Shown: piece by piece, positions 11,986 to 23,925 of the stretch
Layout of the letters: each line of letters opens with the position of its first letter
Position numbering within the stretch: position 1 is the first letter of the stretch
Program-made: the position numbers and the translations under genes
From: Hibiscus mutabilis
Lineage: Eukaryota; Streptophyta; Magnoliopsida; Malvales; Malvaceae
Direction of reading: 5' to 3'
DNA: 64,000 nucleotides
NCBI GenBank assembly: GCA_019671005.1
Contig: CM033744.1
Location: 9,726,128-9,790,127 of the forward strand
Notes under the pieces: model-generated
The model's input: the letters and a program-made list of their open reading frames with translations, nothing else
The model's database searches: none
Told to the model about the DNA's origin: nothing

Positions 11986-12504
11986 GTGCATGCAAACGCG
12001 ATGGGCACGATATGTTTTTCTCATGACCAACATATGTTTCAAGTTTCTGAATATTCGAGACCGTTGGAAGAAATAATTAGAAACAATTATGTAGTTAATC
12101 TGCGCAAAAGAATATGCGACTACGGAGTATTCAAGACATTCAAATACCTATGTGCGCACGCCTTTGCCGCATGTGCATCTGTTCATTTTGACGCCTACAC
12201 ACTTGTTGATCCAGTATACCGACTTGAAAACATATTCAAGGTATACCGACACGAGTTTTTTCTGATTGAAAATGAACGTGATCCAAATATGATTGACTAT
12301 GGGCCTAAGATAATGACAAATCCTTCCCTGCGACGCGAGAAAAAAGGTCGCCCACGGTCAACTAAGATTCACATTGCCAAGGATAGGTTTCCTAGAGAAT
12401 CGACCGGACAACCAAAACGGTACACTAAATGCATGAACATGGGACACAACAAGAGCACATTTCCTCTATGGAATGGCCTCGAATCAACTGATTTTAGTTG
12501 TTAG
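11986..12504 (+). pseudogene. MURA-type transposase C-terminus with SWIM-like finger and zinc knuckle
   Basis: The open frame covers VVNLRKRICDYGVF, YLCAHAFAACASVHFDAY and later KKGRPRST and a CMNMGHNKSTFPL tail. This is the SWIM zinc-finger pattern (CxC then CxH, with the second Cys replaced by Tyr here) plus the basic stretch and the CxxCxxxGHNKSTCP knuckle that end plant MULE transposases; the knuckle has lost its final Cys (F). The 300 bases upstream do not resolve into the DDE catalytic core. Same strand as the PMD block, which is the order expected for PMD-bearing MULEs. Confidence 0.8.
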
Positions 12505-12580
12505 TGTACTATAGTATTTTGAAATATAAGACATGATCTTCAAAGCTTCAATTTTTAGTTCACGTACCATTTTTGAAGCA

Positions 12581-13262
12581 ATTTTAACACAAATTAAGAT
12601 GCCTTTGTCGATTTTCACACCATTTTAAATACATGTTTTAGTATTAAGATGTAACATTTAGAAAATGGGAAAAAATATCCCCAACATCTCGTAAAATCCA
12701 CTAGAACATGCCTACCGACACATGTCTACTTGGTCTTCATGAAAAATAACATGGGTAGATAGTTTTATTGGAGATAGATTTTGACACGGATTAGGATGCC
12801 TTATGAGTGTCGATTTTCACACCATTTTAAAGACATATTTCAGTACTAAGATGTGAATGTTAGAAAATGAGGAAAAAAAATCCCCCAACATCTCGTGAAA
12901 TCCACTAAACATGCCTATTGACACATGTTTTCTTGGTCTTCATGAAAAATAACATGGGTAGATAGCTTTTTTGGAGCGATTTTGACACGAACTAGGTTGC
13001 CTTATGAGTGCTGATTTTCACACCAGTTTAAAGAAATGTTTCAGTACTAAGATGTGACTGTTAGAAAACTAAAAAAATTATCCCCCAACATCTCATAAAA
13101 TCCACTTAAACATGCCTACCGACACATGTCTACTTGGTCTTCATGAAAAATAACATGGGTGGATAGCTTTTTTGGAGCGATTTTGACGCGGATTATAATG
13201 CCTTATGAGTTCCGATTTTCACACCATTTTAAAGACAGGTTTCAGTACTAAGACGTAAGAGT
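12581..13262 (+). repeat. Tandem repeat, about 200-bp unit, 3.4 copies
   Basis: The word ATTTTRACRC recurs at 12581, 12778, 12979 and 13180, so periods are 197, 201 and 201 bases. Each unit holds TTTTCACACCA, ACTAAGATGT, CCAACATCTC and TTGGTCTTCATG in the same order. It lies between the transposase tail and the right inverted repeat. Confidence 0.9.
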
Positions 13263-13336
13263 TTAAAAAAATTAATTTATATATGCTAATATCAATTAAT
13301 ATCAACCAAAACATACCTATCAAAGCTTGTTTTTAC

Positions 13337-13646
13337 AACAAAATTACATAGAAATTACGTTTGACCAACCGAGGCTTTCACGCAGATAGCGTGATAAATT
13401 TGTGCCGCTCCGTTTTGTATTCTCGTGGAAATCGCGTCCAGCTGGGCACGATTTTTATCCCGGAATATTAAATTTTGGCACCTTAATCGACGTGCCACAT
13501 CATCCAAAAGTCTCGCCCATTGAAGCGCGATTTTAGGAACGCGATTCTTAATTACGTGGACTAAATGGGGAATATTTTTCCAAATAATTTCTGACGGGGT
13601 ATATTTCCAAATTATTTCCCCAAGGGAAATATTTAGCCAAAATTGG
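13337..13646 (-). repeat. Right terminal inverted repeat of MULE
   Basis: Reverse complement of 9970-10293, with scattered substitutions and small indels. Confidence 0.85.
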
Positions 13647-13655
13647 CTGATTTCA

Positions 13656-14650
13656 CGGAACAATAACTTAATTTAAGGATAAAAATAATATAATTAAAAT
13701 ATTATAAATACGGTTCTTAAATTTTTTTGTACAACCTAAAATGTTATAATTTTCGATAAACATTTAAAATTGTTGTTTTTTTTACAAGTTATGAAACTTG
13801 CCGTAAACTTAATTTATAGTTTTACGACAAATTTTAAAATTTGTCATGAAAAATATATAACTTAAAATATTATAAAAATTATAAATATTTTAATTATACA
13901 ATAATATTTTAGGTTGCATATTTTTTAATATTTTAAGTTACGTCATTTTCCAATCTTCAATTAATGCGTTGTGCGGTAGACTCACCCGATAATTTGACAA
14001 AGATGTGGCGACCTACCCTACACGCACCGGGAGTCGTCAGCACCTCCCCTTTGGCTTTCTCACACTCTAAGGAAACCGTCATTGGAACGTGCAGGGCAAT
14101 TCTAGTTTCTAGCCCCATGCTGGTGGGGATCCACCATCACTGCTTTTTGAAACCCAGAATTTATGTTTCAAAGAAATGATGGGTTCTTTGAAAACAAGCA
14201 TAGAGCCTTTGCCCATTTGGGGTGTGTGGAAATTGTTTAGGGTTGGTTTGACAAAAGAGTGCAGCTGTTAAGCATTAAGGAATTGTTTAGGGTTTAATAG
14301 ATCTGAAGAGATATGTTTTGAGTTACAATGGTGAGATTTGGAGAAGCATGGAGGTGTTAGACGAATGGAGGAATATTTAGTTTGACCCTGTTCTTCCTTT
14401 AAGGTCATGTTTAAAGGTGGAAAATACCTAAAAACCAATGAAACCCAAAGTAGGAGTATTTGTTAATTTTAAGCATTTTATGAATTGTACAATTGAGGTG
14501 TGTACTGCTTCTTTGCTGACACGAGGAATCATTAACTTTATGGTGATTACAAATATTTTTGTTACTCTCATCTTCTTCCTTAATTTTGATTTATTATTGC
14601 CTCAAACATTTGAACACAAAATTTATATTATATGTATATGTTATACATAT
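13656..14650. other. Unassigned spacer between MULE and Tat-like LTR
   Basis: 13660-13960 is AT-rich with TTTTAGGTTGCA-type inverted segments. 13960-14180 is distinctly GC-richer and open in one plus frame (71 codons) but I recognise no family. 14180-14640 shows nothing definite. Part may be the missing 5' portion of the LTR that follows. Confidence 0.3.
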
Positions 14651-15313
14651 TGTATTACATTGTTTATATAATTTATATTATATGTATATGTTATACATAT
14701 TATGTTATTGTGCATATTAATGTATAATAATTGTTAAATGTATTATATTCATACATGAATGGATGTTTTATTTTAATCATATTTATTTACTTGTAATTAC
14801 ATGCACATGAGTATTTGGTTATTTAAATGTTTGTTTACCCCTTTATATATTCATCACATTTTAATTATCATGTTTATATTTCTCATGCATAGTTTTAGGC
14901 CTTTTATCACAGTATTCTAGTCTCCGGGTGTCATCTCCTTTGATACCGTAGATTAAGAAAAAAAATTAATATTCGAAACTTACATTTTAGGAATTAATAA
15001 TTAAATTAAATCAAATATTCTATTTTTCTTAATAAATACGATACGAACCTATTTGGTACCAATTTTTGGCGGTGTGGGGGTGCTAACCCTTCCCCATCCC
15101 TAACTAACTCCCGAACCCAATTAAAATCTCTGGTTTTTATTTTTACGGTGTCTGACCTACCAGAATGGCCGGTGGCGACTCCATTTTAAAATACGAGTTC
15201 TTTTTCTTAAAATTCCCCTTTTTAAATAATTTTTATAAAAGTGGGAAAATCCCCCATACATGATCTTTTATAATTTTTTGTAGCGGCCTTTGACTCCAAA
15301 ATTAGTCGTTACA
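14651..15313 (+). repeat. 5' LTR (3' portion only) of Tat-like element
   Basis: Aligns with 26617-27296 from TGTATTACATTG to the GTTACA end. The main indel is a short stretch present only in the second copy near 26890. The U3 part present at 24120-26616 is missing here. Confidence 0.8.
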
Positions 15314-15316
15314 GCA

Positions 15317-15334
15317 TGGCGACTCTGCTGGGGA
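15317..15334 (+). promoter_or_regulatory. Primer-binding site, Arg-tRNA type
   Basis: TGGCGACTCTGCTGGGGA starts three bases after the LTR end. Sites of the form TGGCGACTC..CTGGGGA, complementary to an arginine tRNA 3' end, are typical of Ogre/Tat-lineage elements. Confidence 0.8.
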
Positions 15335-15949
15335 TAATTTTTTTTCTTTCAAAAATAAAAGGATAGTTAAGCCATAGTTAGATTCGTATCGTAATTATTC
15401 AGAAAATTTTAAATTTGATTTAATTTAAATTTTAATTCCTATGTCTTGTTTGTTTGCCTTGTTTTGACATCACATAATAGTCTTAGAACCTTTTGGAGGA
15501 GTGATTACTTCGCTTCGTGGGGGATTTCACCTCCGTATAGTGTTGTAATTCACTTCAGGAATTCGGCCCTTATATTTCGTGAGGTTTTCACCTCCGTATG
15601 GTATAAGGGTCGTATTCCCTCGAATCGATGTCCAAGCGACAGTTCGAGTACCGTTTACTTTAGAATTTAACTGCATATAGAAAACATAGAGCCTACCTAT
15701 TAGAGCCATGCCGATACTCTGTCCGTTTAAAGGATGACCTGTTTAAGTTTTTGTTTACTTTTTTGTTTGTTTGTATATTTTAACTACTTGATTTGAGTAC
15801 TTTAATTGCCTTTGTTTATTAACCATTTATTATTCTTATCGATCTGACACCGTGTTCTTTTTGTGTTTTCCCCTTTTCATTTTTGTGTATTGCATTTTCA
15901 TATCATAAAGGCATTTATTTCACAAGTGGGCATTACTATAGAAGGCAGT

Positions 15950-17439
15950 CATAATAGACAAGAGGTCCCGTATTCAAATAAGCTGAGCAAATCCTGAGCA
16001 TTGTCAGAAGAGTCAAAAGGGCAAGTTATCTGAAGAGTTTGAACAAGATAGGGTAGCTGATACTTGTATTAGGGGTGAGCGCGATGAGGTACAAGAATTG
16101 AAGAAACAGACGATCGAGATGATAAATTTAATGACTGCTATGGCTAAAAACAAGGGGTCCGTGGAGTCAGAAGAAGAGCCAATCAAGAGTCAAAATAAAG
16201 ATTTCAATGGTCAGAATCCCACTCCCAAACAAAGTAACATCAGTAAATATGACAAGTCAAACCCTTTTGTGATTCGCATCAACAAACTAGTGGAAGGTAC
16301 ATCTGAGTTGAGCTCCCAAAAAACAGAGGCAGGTCTAGAAGAAACCCAAAAAGAAAATGTGAAAAGGAACGTCCTGACTTCTGTAAGGTACACCAAGCTG
16401 CTCCCGATGCTCATTGAAATAAACCTTATCACCCTATTCATTTTGTTCCGAATGAACCACCTTACCCGAATGGTTACAACAGTCGAGCCAGGTGTAGTTA
16501 CCACTTAGGAAGTTCGGGACACACTACAAAGAATTATGGGGCTTTAAAAACTGAGTTAAAGATCTTATCAATATAAGAGAGTTGAGTTTTGAAAATGGAA
16601 GGCCCAGATTTTACAGCGAGCCGACGATCACACAAGGGGAAAAGTTGAAGAAGAGCCAGGACCCAGGGTAAGGGTTAAATGAAAGTGAGTCAAATTTAGA
16701 GACCGAAGATAGGGGTAACCCGGAAGAGGGGCATTCATCTGATTATAATTATCTCAGGCAAGAAAGAGAAGAGTTCAGCAAGAAACAGAAGAGTCTACAA
16801 GATGAGCATCAGAAGCTTCACTGCATGTTCCATAATGCTGGTTTGGGTGACACTTTTGAATAATAGAATAATGGCATCCTACAACTAAAGAACGATTTGG
16901 GGCATTGGAAGCGAAAAGGTCAGGCTAGTGAAAATAGAGCACGATTATTATCACAAAAGTCTAAGGAAGCCAAGAGCCAGCGCGACATCCTCAAAAATGA
17001 TTTAGAAGGTAGTTTAGATATGAACGAGATTCTAAAATCAAGTTTGCAGCAAAATGAGAATGAATCTCGCATATTTCAAATATAGAATGCAACGTTCAGG
17101 GAACAAATAGAAGAGCTTAAGATTTCTTTGCGTATGAGCGAGATTCGTACTGAAGCTTACAAGCAAGCTGGTTATGAAAGCATCAAAAAAGTAATTGTCC
17201 AGCTACGAAAAGCTGAGCGAGAAATACAAGAGAGAGACAATGACATGAAGAGTGTCATCGCTCAAGTAAATAGAGTGGCTCAACAAGTGGCGGATATGGC
17301 CGACGCAGCTATACCATTGAGTCAGAATATGAATCTCGCACTGGACCATGAAGAAAAGATGGCTCGCTTGTTGGACGAGGTCAAAAAGTTAGGGCTAAGG
17401 CTCATCAGTATTTATAAAGTTTACAAGACTGATATCTGA
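15950..17439 (+). pseudogene. Tat-like gag upstream segment, coiled-coil rich
   Basis: Open pieces at 16098-16508, 16897-17085 and 17128-17439 read as charged, heptad-like helices (for example LRKAEREIQERDNDMKS, and KKEYEK-like runs) separated by stops. Position after the primer site and before the gag core, and the low-complexity Lys/Glu-rich composition, match the N-terminal gag region of Tat elements. No function can be assigned beyond that. Confidence 0.55.
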
Positions 17440-18011
17440 TGTAACAAGCCTTTTAGTTTAATGAAAGTCTTTCTACTATGATCACTTTGAGACTAATACC
17501 TTATTACATTCATGTTTGCATTTCGTTGATTAAAAAATATTCCATATTAGGGGATTTATTACAAACGAGAAGATGTTCTGTAATGTACAGAGAGTGATAA
17601 TACTACGGTGGGAAATCATCTAAGCATGAAACAAATAGAGATGAGACAGAAGTGGGGGCATCGAATATGCATTTCACTCCAAGAAGAATGGCTAACAGAT
17701 GTCTGTAGAATATTGTCAGTCTTTTGTACATAGACATTCTATCTTTATAAAAATCCTCCTAAAGGAATATCGACGAATCAACGTCCCATTTTCATTTTTC
17801 GTAGTAGTTCATATTTACTGTTTGCCTTTTACATTTTAGACATTTAATATGCATTTCATGTATTAATTAAATAATAATAAAATTTTACGGGATCGATGGC
17901 AGTATTCGAAAACCAGTTGAAAGAAAGAATAGAACAAAAACTTGACCAATTAGAGGATAGAGTTAAGAGAGAGCTCAAGAAAAAAGAAAAATAGATGTTT
18001 TTAATACAAGT

Positions 18012-18991
18012 GAGCTTTGCCTAGTCCCTGATTTGGTCATTCCTCCAGATTTCAAGGTTACCAGATTCGTGCAGTATGATGGCACAAGTTGTCCGAAGGT
18101 TTATTTGACCATGTTCTGCAGAAAAATAGAGGGCTACAATAAGAATAATAAGTTACTGATCCACTACTTCCAGATAGGCTGGCGGGACCCGCTGTAATAT
18201 AGTACAATCGATTGAGCAGAAATTAGATTTGGTCTTGGGATGATTTAACCAATGCCTTTTTGAGCCAATATAGATATTCCTTAGACTTAGCTCCAAGTCG
18301 ACAATTTTTTCAGGGTATGAGAATGAGACCATACGAGAACTTCAAGAGTTATGTGCTAAGATGGCGGTGTTTGGCAGCCCAAGTTTAGCCTCCCATAACT
18401 GAAGAGGAAATGAATCCCATTTTTCATGCGACGCTTCCCCTTCCTTTCTTTGATATAATGTTCGAGAAGTTAAGTAGTAGATTCGAGGATTTCATGTCTA
18501 TTGGAGAAAGAATAGAGTACACAATCCAAGAAGGGAAATTGGGGTCTAAGTCTAAAGACCAAACCAATGAGGAAATAGAAGAAGAAGCAGAGGTAAATGA
18601 GTGTCGTCTCCAAAGCACTCATATTCATAAGAGAAAAAGGTCTGCTGATCTTTTTGAGTCATCAAGAAAAATCCCCTGAACAAGTGCAGATTTGGAGGTA
18701 TTTGAGGTACCAATTTTGGATGTACTTTCTTATTTTGTTGAGGGTCACCACATTATTCCTAGACTGATAAAGATCATACCTAAGTCATCTGCCCATAGTT
18801 TTGACCCGAGCAGTATATTTGATTTCCATATAAGGGCACCGAGGCATCCTACTAGGAAGTGTAGACCATTGTGGGAAGAGATCAAAAAGCTAATAAGCAG
18901 TGGATTTTTGACCAAAGAATTGATCCAGCAATGGAAGGCACAAGAATTAGGGGTAAGTTTGTATCGCGCCAAGAAGGCCAAGATGAGTTAA
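18012..18991 (+). pseudogene. Retrotransposon gag core with degenerate zinc-binding tail
   Basis: Segments LCLVPDLVIPPDFKV, VQYDGTSCPKVYLTMFCRK, NNKLLIHYFQ, then AFLSQYRYSLDLAPS and FKSYVLRWRCLAAQV match the order of the retrotransposon gag domain of Tat-lineage elements, which packages element RNA in virus-like particles. A later stretch at 18812-18930 (DFHIRAPRHPTRKCRPLWEE) corresponds to the CxxH-type segment after the gag core. In-frame stops and frame changes occur near 18195, 18390 and 18678, so the copy is inactive. Nothing clearly identifiable as protease or polymerase follows. Confidence 0.75.
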
Positions 18992-20520
18992 CACCTGAAG
19001 AATAATATAAAGCCTTATCTTTTATTTTGCTCATGACTTTAGATTTCGTCTTGGTAGGACATCTTTGCATTTATGAGTGTCTTTTGAAGTAATGCATAGA
19101 ACTAACTCTGCTACCTTTGGCCCGAATGTAGCAGAGATCTTTTTATAAGGGGCGTGTGTCATGTTTGGTGATTTTTATTCCAATGAAAAAAGCATGTTGC
19201 TTAACATACAATGGCATTGAAAGTACGTATATGTATATCTCTTCTTACCTTTGTAGGTCACTGGATATCAATTGCTAGATGTGACATCGATTCTGCGGTC
19301 AATTGGATGTTGTGATAACGATGAGGTCTAATTTTTCCCTAACAGACTCTGGTCAGCAAAGTAAGATTACTACTCCTTTGATGACGTTCGGTGAGGAAAA
19401 AGCTCCAAAATTTAACCATATAGAGTTGCCTGAAATTAAAATTCTAAGCGTAGACTTCTATGCGTTAATGGATTATAATTAACAATTGAAATATAAGTAA
19501 ATGTGTATAAAATAATAATGAATTATGATTAACGATTGAGAATAATAATGATGATGAATGAATAAGAGAAAAAGCACTCCAATGTTTAAAGCCTAGTAAT
19601 AGGCATGTTCGGATAAGAGTGTGAAATTTTTAGGGCACTCCGCTGAAGCAATAGTGTAAATAAGGTTGCAATGCACCATCCAATAAAATACCTTAGCTTC
19701 ACGAGTGATGGTAATATTTTCAAATCATGACTATGTCGAGTAACTCGGGGTAGTGTTGTTTGCTCCATCATTATCCTCGAGACAAAGGATTGTGATGAGT
19801 TGATTTTCCTAAATAATAATAATAATAATGAGGAGGAGAAGGAGAAAGGATGAGAAGAAAGAAATAAACAATAGCATAAGTATAATTAGCAGCACACACA
19901 TGCACCCTATTCTTAGAATGATATTTTGCGCTCTAACGGTTAAACAAGTCCATTTTCTTGGGCAGAGCAAATAATGAAAATTGAGAAGGAGTAGTCTTTG
20001 TAGCAATGCGATAATCATGAGGATGAACCGAGTCATATAAGGGGATTTTACGACTTCAAATCACCACAACATCCAAAGCTTTATAGACACCAGCTATGTT
20101 TGGAATGATCACCGAATGGTTGAATCTGAGACGCTCTTGCACTTGATTTCCAGAGCTCCTATTTTGTTTTCTTTATTATTATAATTTTGGTTTCAAGGTC
20201 CTGCGTGTTAATCTAAAGCACACCTTTACTGGAATGTCGATCAGCAAATTGAAAGTTTTAAGCAAAAAAAAAAAAGATTTCCATGTATTACTTCAAGGAT
20301 GAGATTCAAGAAAGTGGATGCAATTGATCAACCTAATGCAGAGTGATGACACATCAATGACTGTGATGAAGATGAGAGCAAAAATTCATATGTCGGACAG
20401 CTCAAGGGCTTAAAGCATGCTTCAGCCATGATATGTTGAGTGGTCTAGAGAAATGAAGATTGAACCTGGTTGAAAATAAAGTCGCATAATATGAGGAAAA
20501 GTTTAAGGGTCTAGCATTAA
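18992..20520 (+). other. Non-coding interior of Tat-like element
   Basis: No recognisable protein in any frame. Contains short AAT runs near 19470-19560 and 19816-19830 and a poly-A run at 20263-20274. Confidence 0.4.
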
Positions 20521-20522
20521 TT

Positions 20523-20941
20523 TTCCAAAATGTTTGACATTTTTCAAAATTTTTAATCTTTATCATTTCCTTCAAACATTACTTTTCAAAAATGTTTGGC
20601 ATTTTTCTCCAAATTGTAATTCCTTTAATATTTACCATTTCCTCCAAACATTTATTTTTCAAAAATGTTTGGCATTTTTCTCCGAGTTTTGATTCTTTAA
20701 TATTTATCATTTCCTTCAAACATTAATTTTCAAAAATGTTTGACATTTTTCTCCAAATTGTAATTCCTTTAATATTTACCATTTCCTCCAAACATTTATT
20801 TTTCAAAAAATTTTGGCGTTTTTCTCGGAGTTTTGATTCTTTAATATTTATTATTTCTTCTAAACATTAGTTTTCAAAAAATGTTTGTCCTTTTTCAGAA
20901 TTTCGATTCTTTTAATATTTACCAGTTCCTCCAAACATTAG
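20523..20941 (+). repeat. Minisatellite, about 72-bp unit, left half
   Basis: The word AATGTTTGGC or variants recurs at 20591, 20664, 20735, 20809 and 20880 (spacings 71-74). Each unit carries TTTTTCTCC, GATTCTTTAATATTTA and TTCCTCCAAACATTA. The array continues at 22431 after the solo-LTR insertion. Confidence 0.9.
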
Positions 20942-22425
20942 TGTAACGACCTTCTCGTCCGGGCTTACCTGGAAACCTGTTCTTTGGAGTGGGGCTTCGT
21001 GTTTTAAATAATAAAAAATAGTAAAAAAATGGATTCGCCACCGGCCACTTGGATAAGGTAGACCGAACACCGAAAAGTCAACCAGAGATGGATTAGGGAG
21101 TTGGTTACGAGTGGGGAAGGATTAGCACCCCAACTACGCCCAAAATAGGTACCTAAAGGTTCGCATTATTTTTATTAAGGAAAATGAAAATTCGATTTAA
21201 TTTAATAATTAATTTCCAAGATGCATGCATAACAGTTTAAATCTGCCCTGGTATTCACGACATTCAAAGGAGATGACACCCGAATGGCCGGGATAACACT
21301 CCCAATAGAAATATCGGAACAATGGGGCAAAATACTATATACGATATTTATGTAAAATAATAAATAACTTAAAGTTAATATAAATAATGTTAATATAAAG
21401 TAATAAAATAAAAACAAATAAAATACTATATAATATACAATATATACATGTACACATAAATACATAAATAATATTTTATACATATCTTATATATAAATAT
21501 ACATATTATATAAAGTAAATATTATACTATATACATATTATAAGTATAATATATATTACACATATTACATAAATATATATTAAGTATATCATATATTACA
21601 CATATTATTTATACATATATATATGTTATACTTGTCAAATATACATAATAATACTATATATTATGTAAAAAAAATACACAAATGAAATAAAAATAAAATG
21701 CATCGAATATAAAAAAGCACTGAAATTAAAGAAAGTAAAAAACGATGAAAAAATTAAAAGTGAAATAATATACAAAACATATTAAAAAAAACATGCCAAT
21801 ATAAAAAAAACATAATCAACAAAAATTATATATTATTATATAAATAAATACAAAGATAAAGATCGAATTTTACCCCACTAAGAGCTCGAATGAAAAACTT
21901 TGACTGACCCCCGCCAAGATCTCGGTACCATCTTATCATGGCCCAAAAATTAACTTGATCGGACCATAAAAGGGTTCCGATCGAATACTGAATCGAACCA
22001 ACTAGAGCCGAGGGCACTGCCCTCTATTTTTGGCAGCCTTGCTCGGGCTGCCTGACACCCAATTTTTTGGCCGAATTCTTGCTTCTCATGGCCTCCCCCA
22101 CCGACTATTTATAGCCAAATATGGTGGGATGGGAGGCTACGTGGAACAACATGCTCCACTCGCTTCTTCTTCTTTTTTTACTTTTTTTATTTCATTCGAT
22201 AAAAGTTCTCTTATACAAAAATTTTTGGGGTATTAAATATCTAAAAAAAGTGAATACATTGATTTTACAGATCGAAAATTTTCGGGCGATAACGTCTTCT
22301 TTCCTGCTTTTCGAGTCTGCAAAATGCGGCAGCTTGGACTGGATAAAGGGTTTTTTAATTGGGCAAAATGGGTAGGGATGTTAGGTTTATTTTGGGTCTA
22401 ACCCGGACAAAAATGGGCTAAAGCA
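20942..22425 (-). mobile_element. Solo LTR, minus strand, with 5-bp target duplication ATTAG
   Basis: Begins TGTAACGACC and ends CTAAAGCA on the plus strand; ATTAG flanks it at 20937-20941 and 22426-22430. Read on the minus strand its last 250 bases are homologous to the end of the LTR at 26617-27296 (TCCCCACTC..AACCAACTCCC, CCGGTGGCGAATCCATTTT), and its start CCCATTTTTGTCCGGG resembles 24130-24150. A TATA-like GGCTATAAATAG on the minus strand lies near 22115. It splits the 72-bp minisatellite and was therefore inserted after it. Confidence 0.9.
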
Positions 22426-22430
22426 ATTAG

Positions 22431-22745
22431 TTTTCAAAATGTTTGGACATTATTTTTCTCTGAATTTTGATTCTGTTAATATTTGTCATTTCCTCCAAAC
22501 ATTAGTTTTCAAAAAAAATGTTTGGCATTTTTCTCCGAATTTCAATTCATTTAATACTTATCATTTACTCCAAACATCAGTTTTAAAAAATGTTTGGCAT
22601 TTTCTTCGAATTTTGATTCTTTTGTCTAAACATCAGTTTTTAAAGATGTTTGGCATTTTTTTTCTAAACCTTGATTTTTTAAGACACATATATAGTTTTT
22701 CTGCCCAAACACTAGTTTTCAAAATGTTTGGTATTTTCTTCCAGT
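22431..22745 (+). repeat. Minisatellite, about 72-bp unit, right half
   Basis: Continuation of the array at 20523-20941 with more divergent units (words ATGTTTGGCATTTT and CCAAACATCAGTTTT). Confidence 0.85.
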
Positions 22746-23399
22746 TTTATTTTCAAAATAACTGACTTTTTTTATTCGATGAGAATTAAAGCATAAGGAT
22801 CGAGAGTTAGTTCCCACTAAGATGCTGCAAGAAGAGATAAGTTCAGGGAGAAGAGGTATTTTACCCTTCCTAATCAAAAGATAGATGAAGGCTCTGAGTG
22901 TTGGGTCAAAGATACGAAAGATAGTTGAAGCCCAGAATAGAATAGGGTAATACTGCGGGATAATAGGAATGCACGACTGATAAAGTATGAGGACCTAGAG
23001 TTGGTCCCTGCTGAGATGCTGTGAGAAAATTGGATTTAAGAATGAGCTCAGTGCATAGGGGCATTTTGTCGGCCCTAATGTTAAGAAAGAAAAAGACTTC
23101 GAGTGTTGGGTCAAAACGAGAAAAGTAGTTGAGCCCAGAGAATGATTGAGGCAATGTTGAGTGAGAAGAATGATGAAAGTCTCTACCTAAGGGTAGAGTA
23201 AGGACTAAAAATAAGACTTGCAAAATAGGGCAGAGACCTCAAAGAAGAAGAAAAGGGTTACTCGCGCAAAAGAGATAAGAGCATGGGTATTTAATTTATG
23301 AAACGGAGATTGACAAAGACGAAGATTGAAGAGCATACTGTAGAGAAATATAGTGAAAAAAAATCTGAAGAATGACCTTTCAAGGAATATGATTTTAAA
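22746..23399 (+). other. 3' untranslated region of Tat-like element
   Basis: Two related blocks (about 22795-22960 and 22985-23150) share GAGTTAGTTCCCACTAAGATGCTG-like and GAGTGTTGGGTCAAA words, so a diverged duplication of about 190 bases is present. No coding potential. Confidence 0.45.
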
Positions 23400-23592
23400 A
23401 TAAATTTAAAAAAAAAGAGAAAATAAGAAAATAAGAAAAAGAAAAAAAGAAAGAAAAATGAAAAGAAAGAAAAAAAAGAGAAAAAAGAAAAAGGAAAAAA
23501 GAAGAAAGAAAAAGAAGAATAAAGAAGAAGAAAAAGAAAAAAAGAAAAGAAGAGAAGAGAAAAAAAAGAAAGAAGAAAAGGAAAAAGAGTTT
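23400..23592 (+). repeat. Homopurine tract
   Basis: About 190 bases made almost only of A and G with very few T, in GAAAA/GAAAGAA-like units. It creates an artificial Phe/Ser/Leu-rich frame on the minus strand. Confidence 0.9.
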
Positions 23593-23729
23593 TACATTGC
23601 ATGCATCATATAGATAGAGGCATGGTAATTTAGAAGTATTTTGTGTGTTTTAAATAGGTATTTGAAGATTACTAAAGATTTTGATCTGCGACTTCATGTT
23701 GAAGGAGTAGATTTTATTAAAGATTTACA

Positions 23730-23925
23730 CTGGTAGCCGTGTTGGCGTGAATCCAAATTTTAAGGGAGATTGGTAGCCATTTTGGCGTGAATCCAAATTT
23801 TAAGTCATTCGGGCCATCAGTAAGTCCTTCGGGCATGATGATAAGTCCTTCGGGCCACCGATAAGTCCTTCGAGCATAGTGATAAGACCTTCAGGCCATC
23901 AGTAAGACCATCGGGCATGATGTCA
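23730..23925 (+). repeat. TAAGTCCTTCGGGC tandem repeats before 3' LTR
   Basis: A 40-base unit ending GGCGTGAATCCAAATTTTAAG occurs twice, then a unit of about 22-24 bases with TAAGTCCTTCGGGC followed by CAT or CAC occurs about six times with variation. Such arrays are common just upstream of the 3' LTR of Tat-like elements. Confidence 0.85.

Larger units (their letters stand above)
9970..13646 (+). mobile_element. Mutator-like element (MULE) carrying a plant mobile domain
   Basis: The ends are long inverted repeats: 9970-10293 matches the reverse complement of 13337-13646 over about 310 bases, from CAATTTTGGCTAAATATT to CTCGGTTGGTCAA. The flanking 9-mers GTGATTTTA (9961-9969) and CTGATTTCA (13647-13655) could be a decayed 9-bp target duplication. 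Inside, on the plus strand, lie a plant mobile domain (10885-11607), a MURA transposase C-terminus (11986-12504) and a 200-bp tandem repeat (12581-13262). The catalytic core of the transposase is not visible, so the element looks non-autonomous and internally deleted. Confidence 0.85.

Noticed and set aside
23291..23602. 103-codon Phe/Ser/Leu-rich frame on minus
   Set aside because: It is the complement of the homopurine tract.
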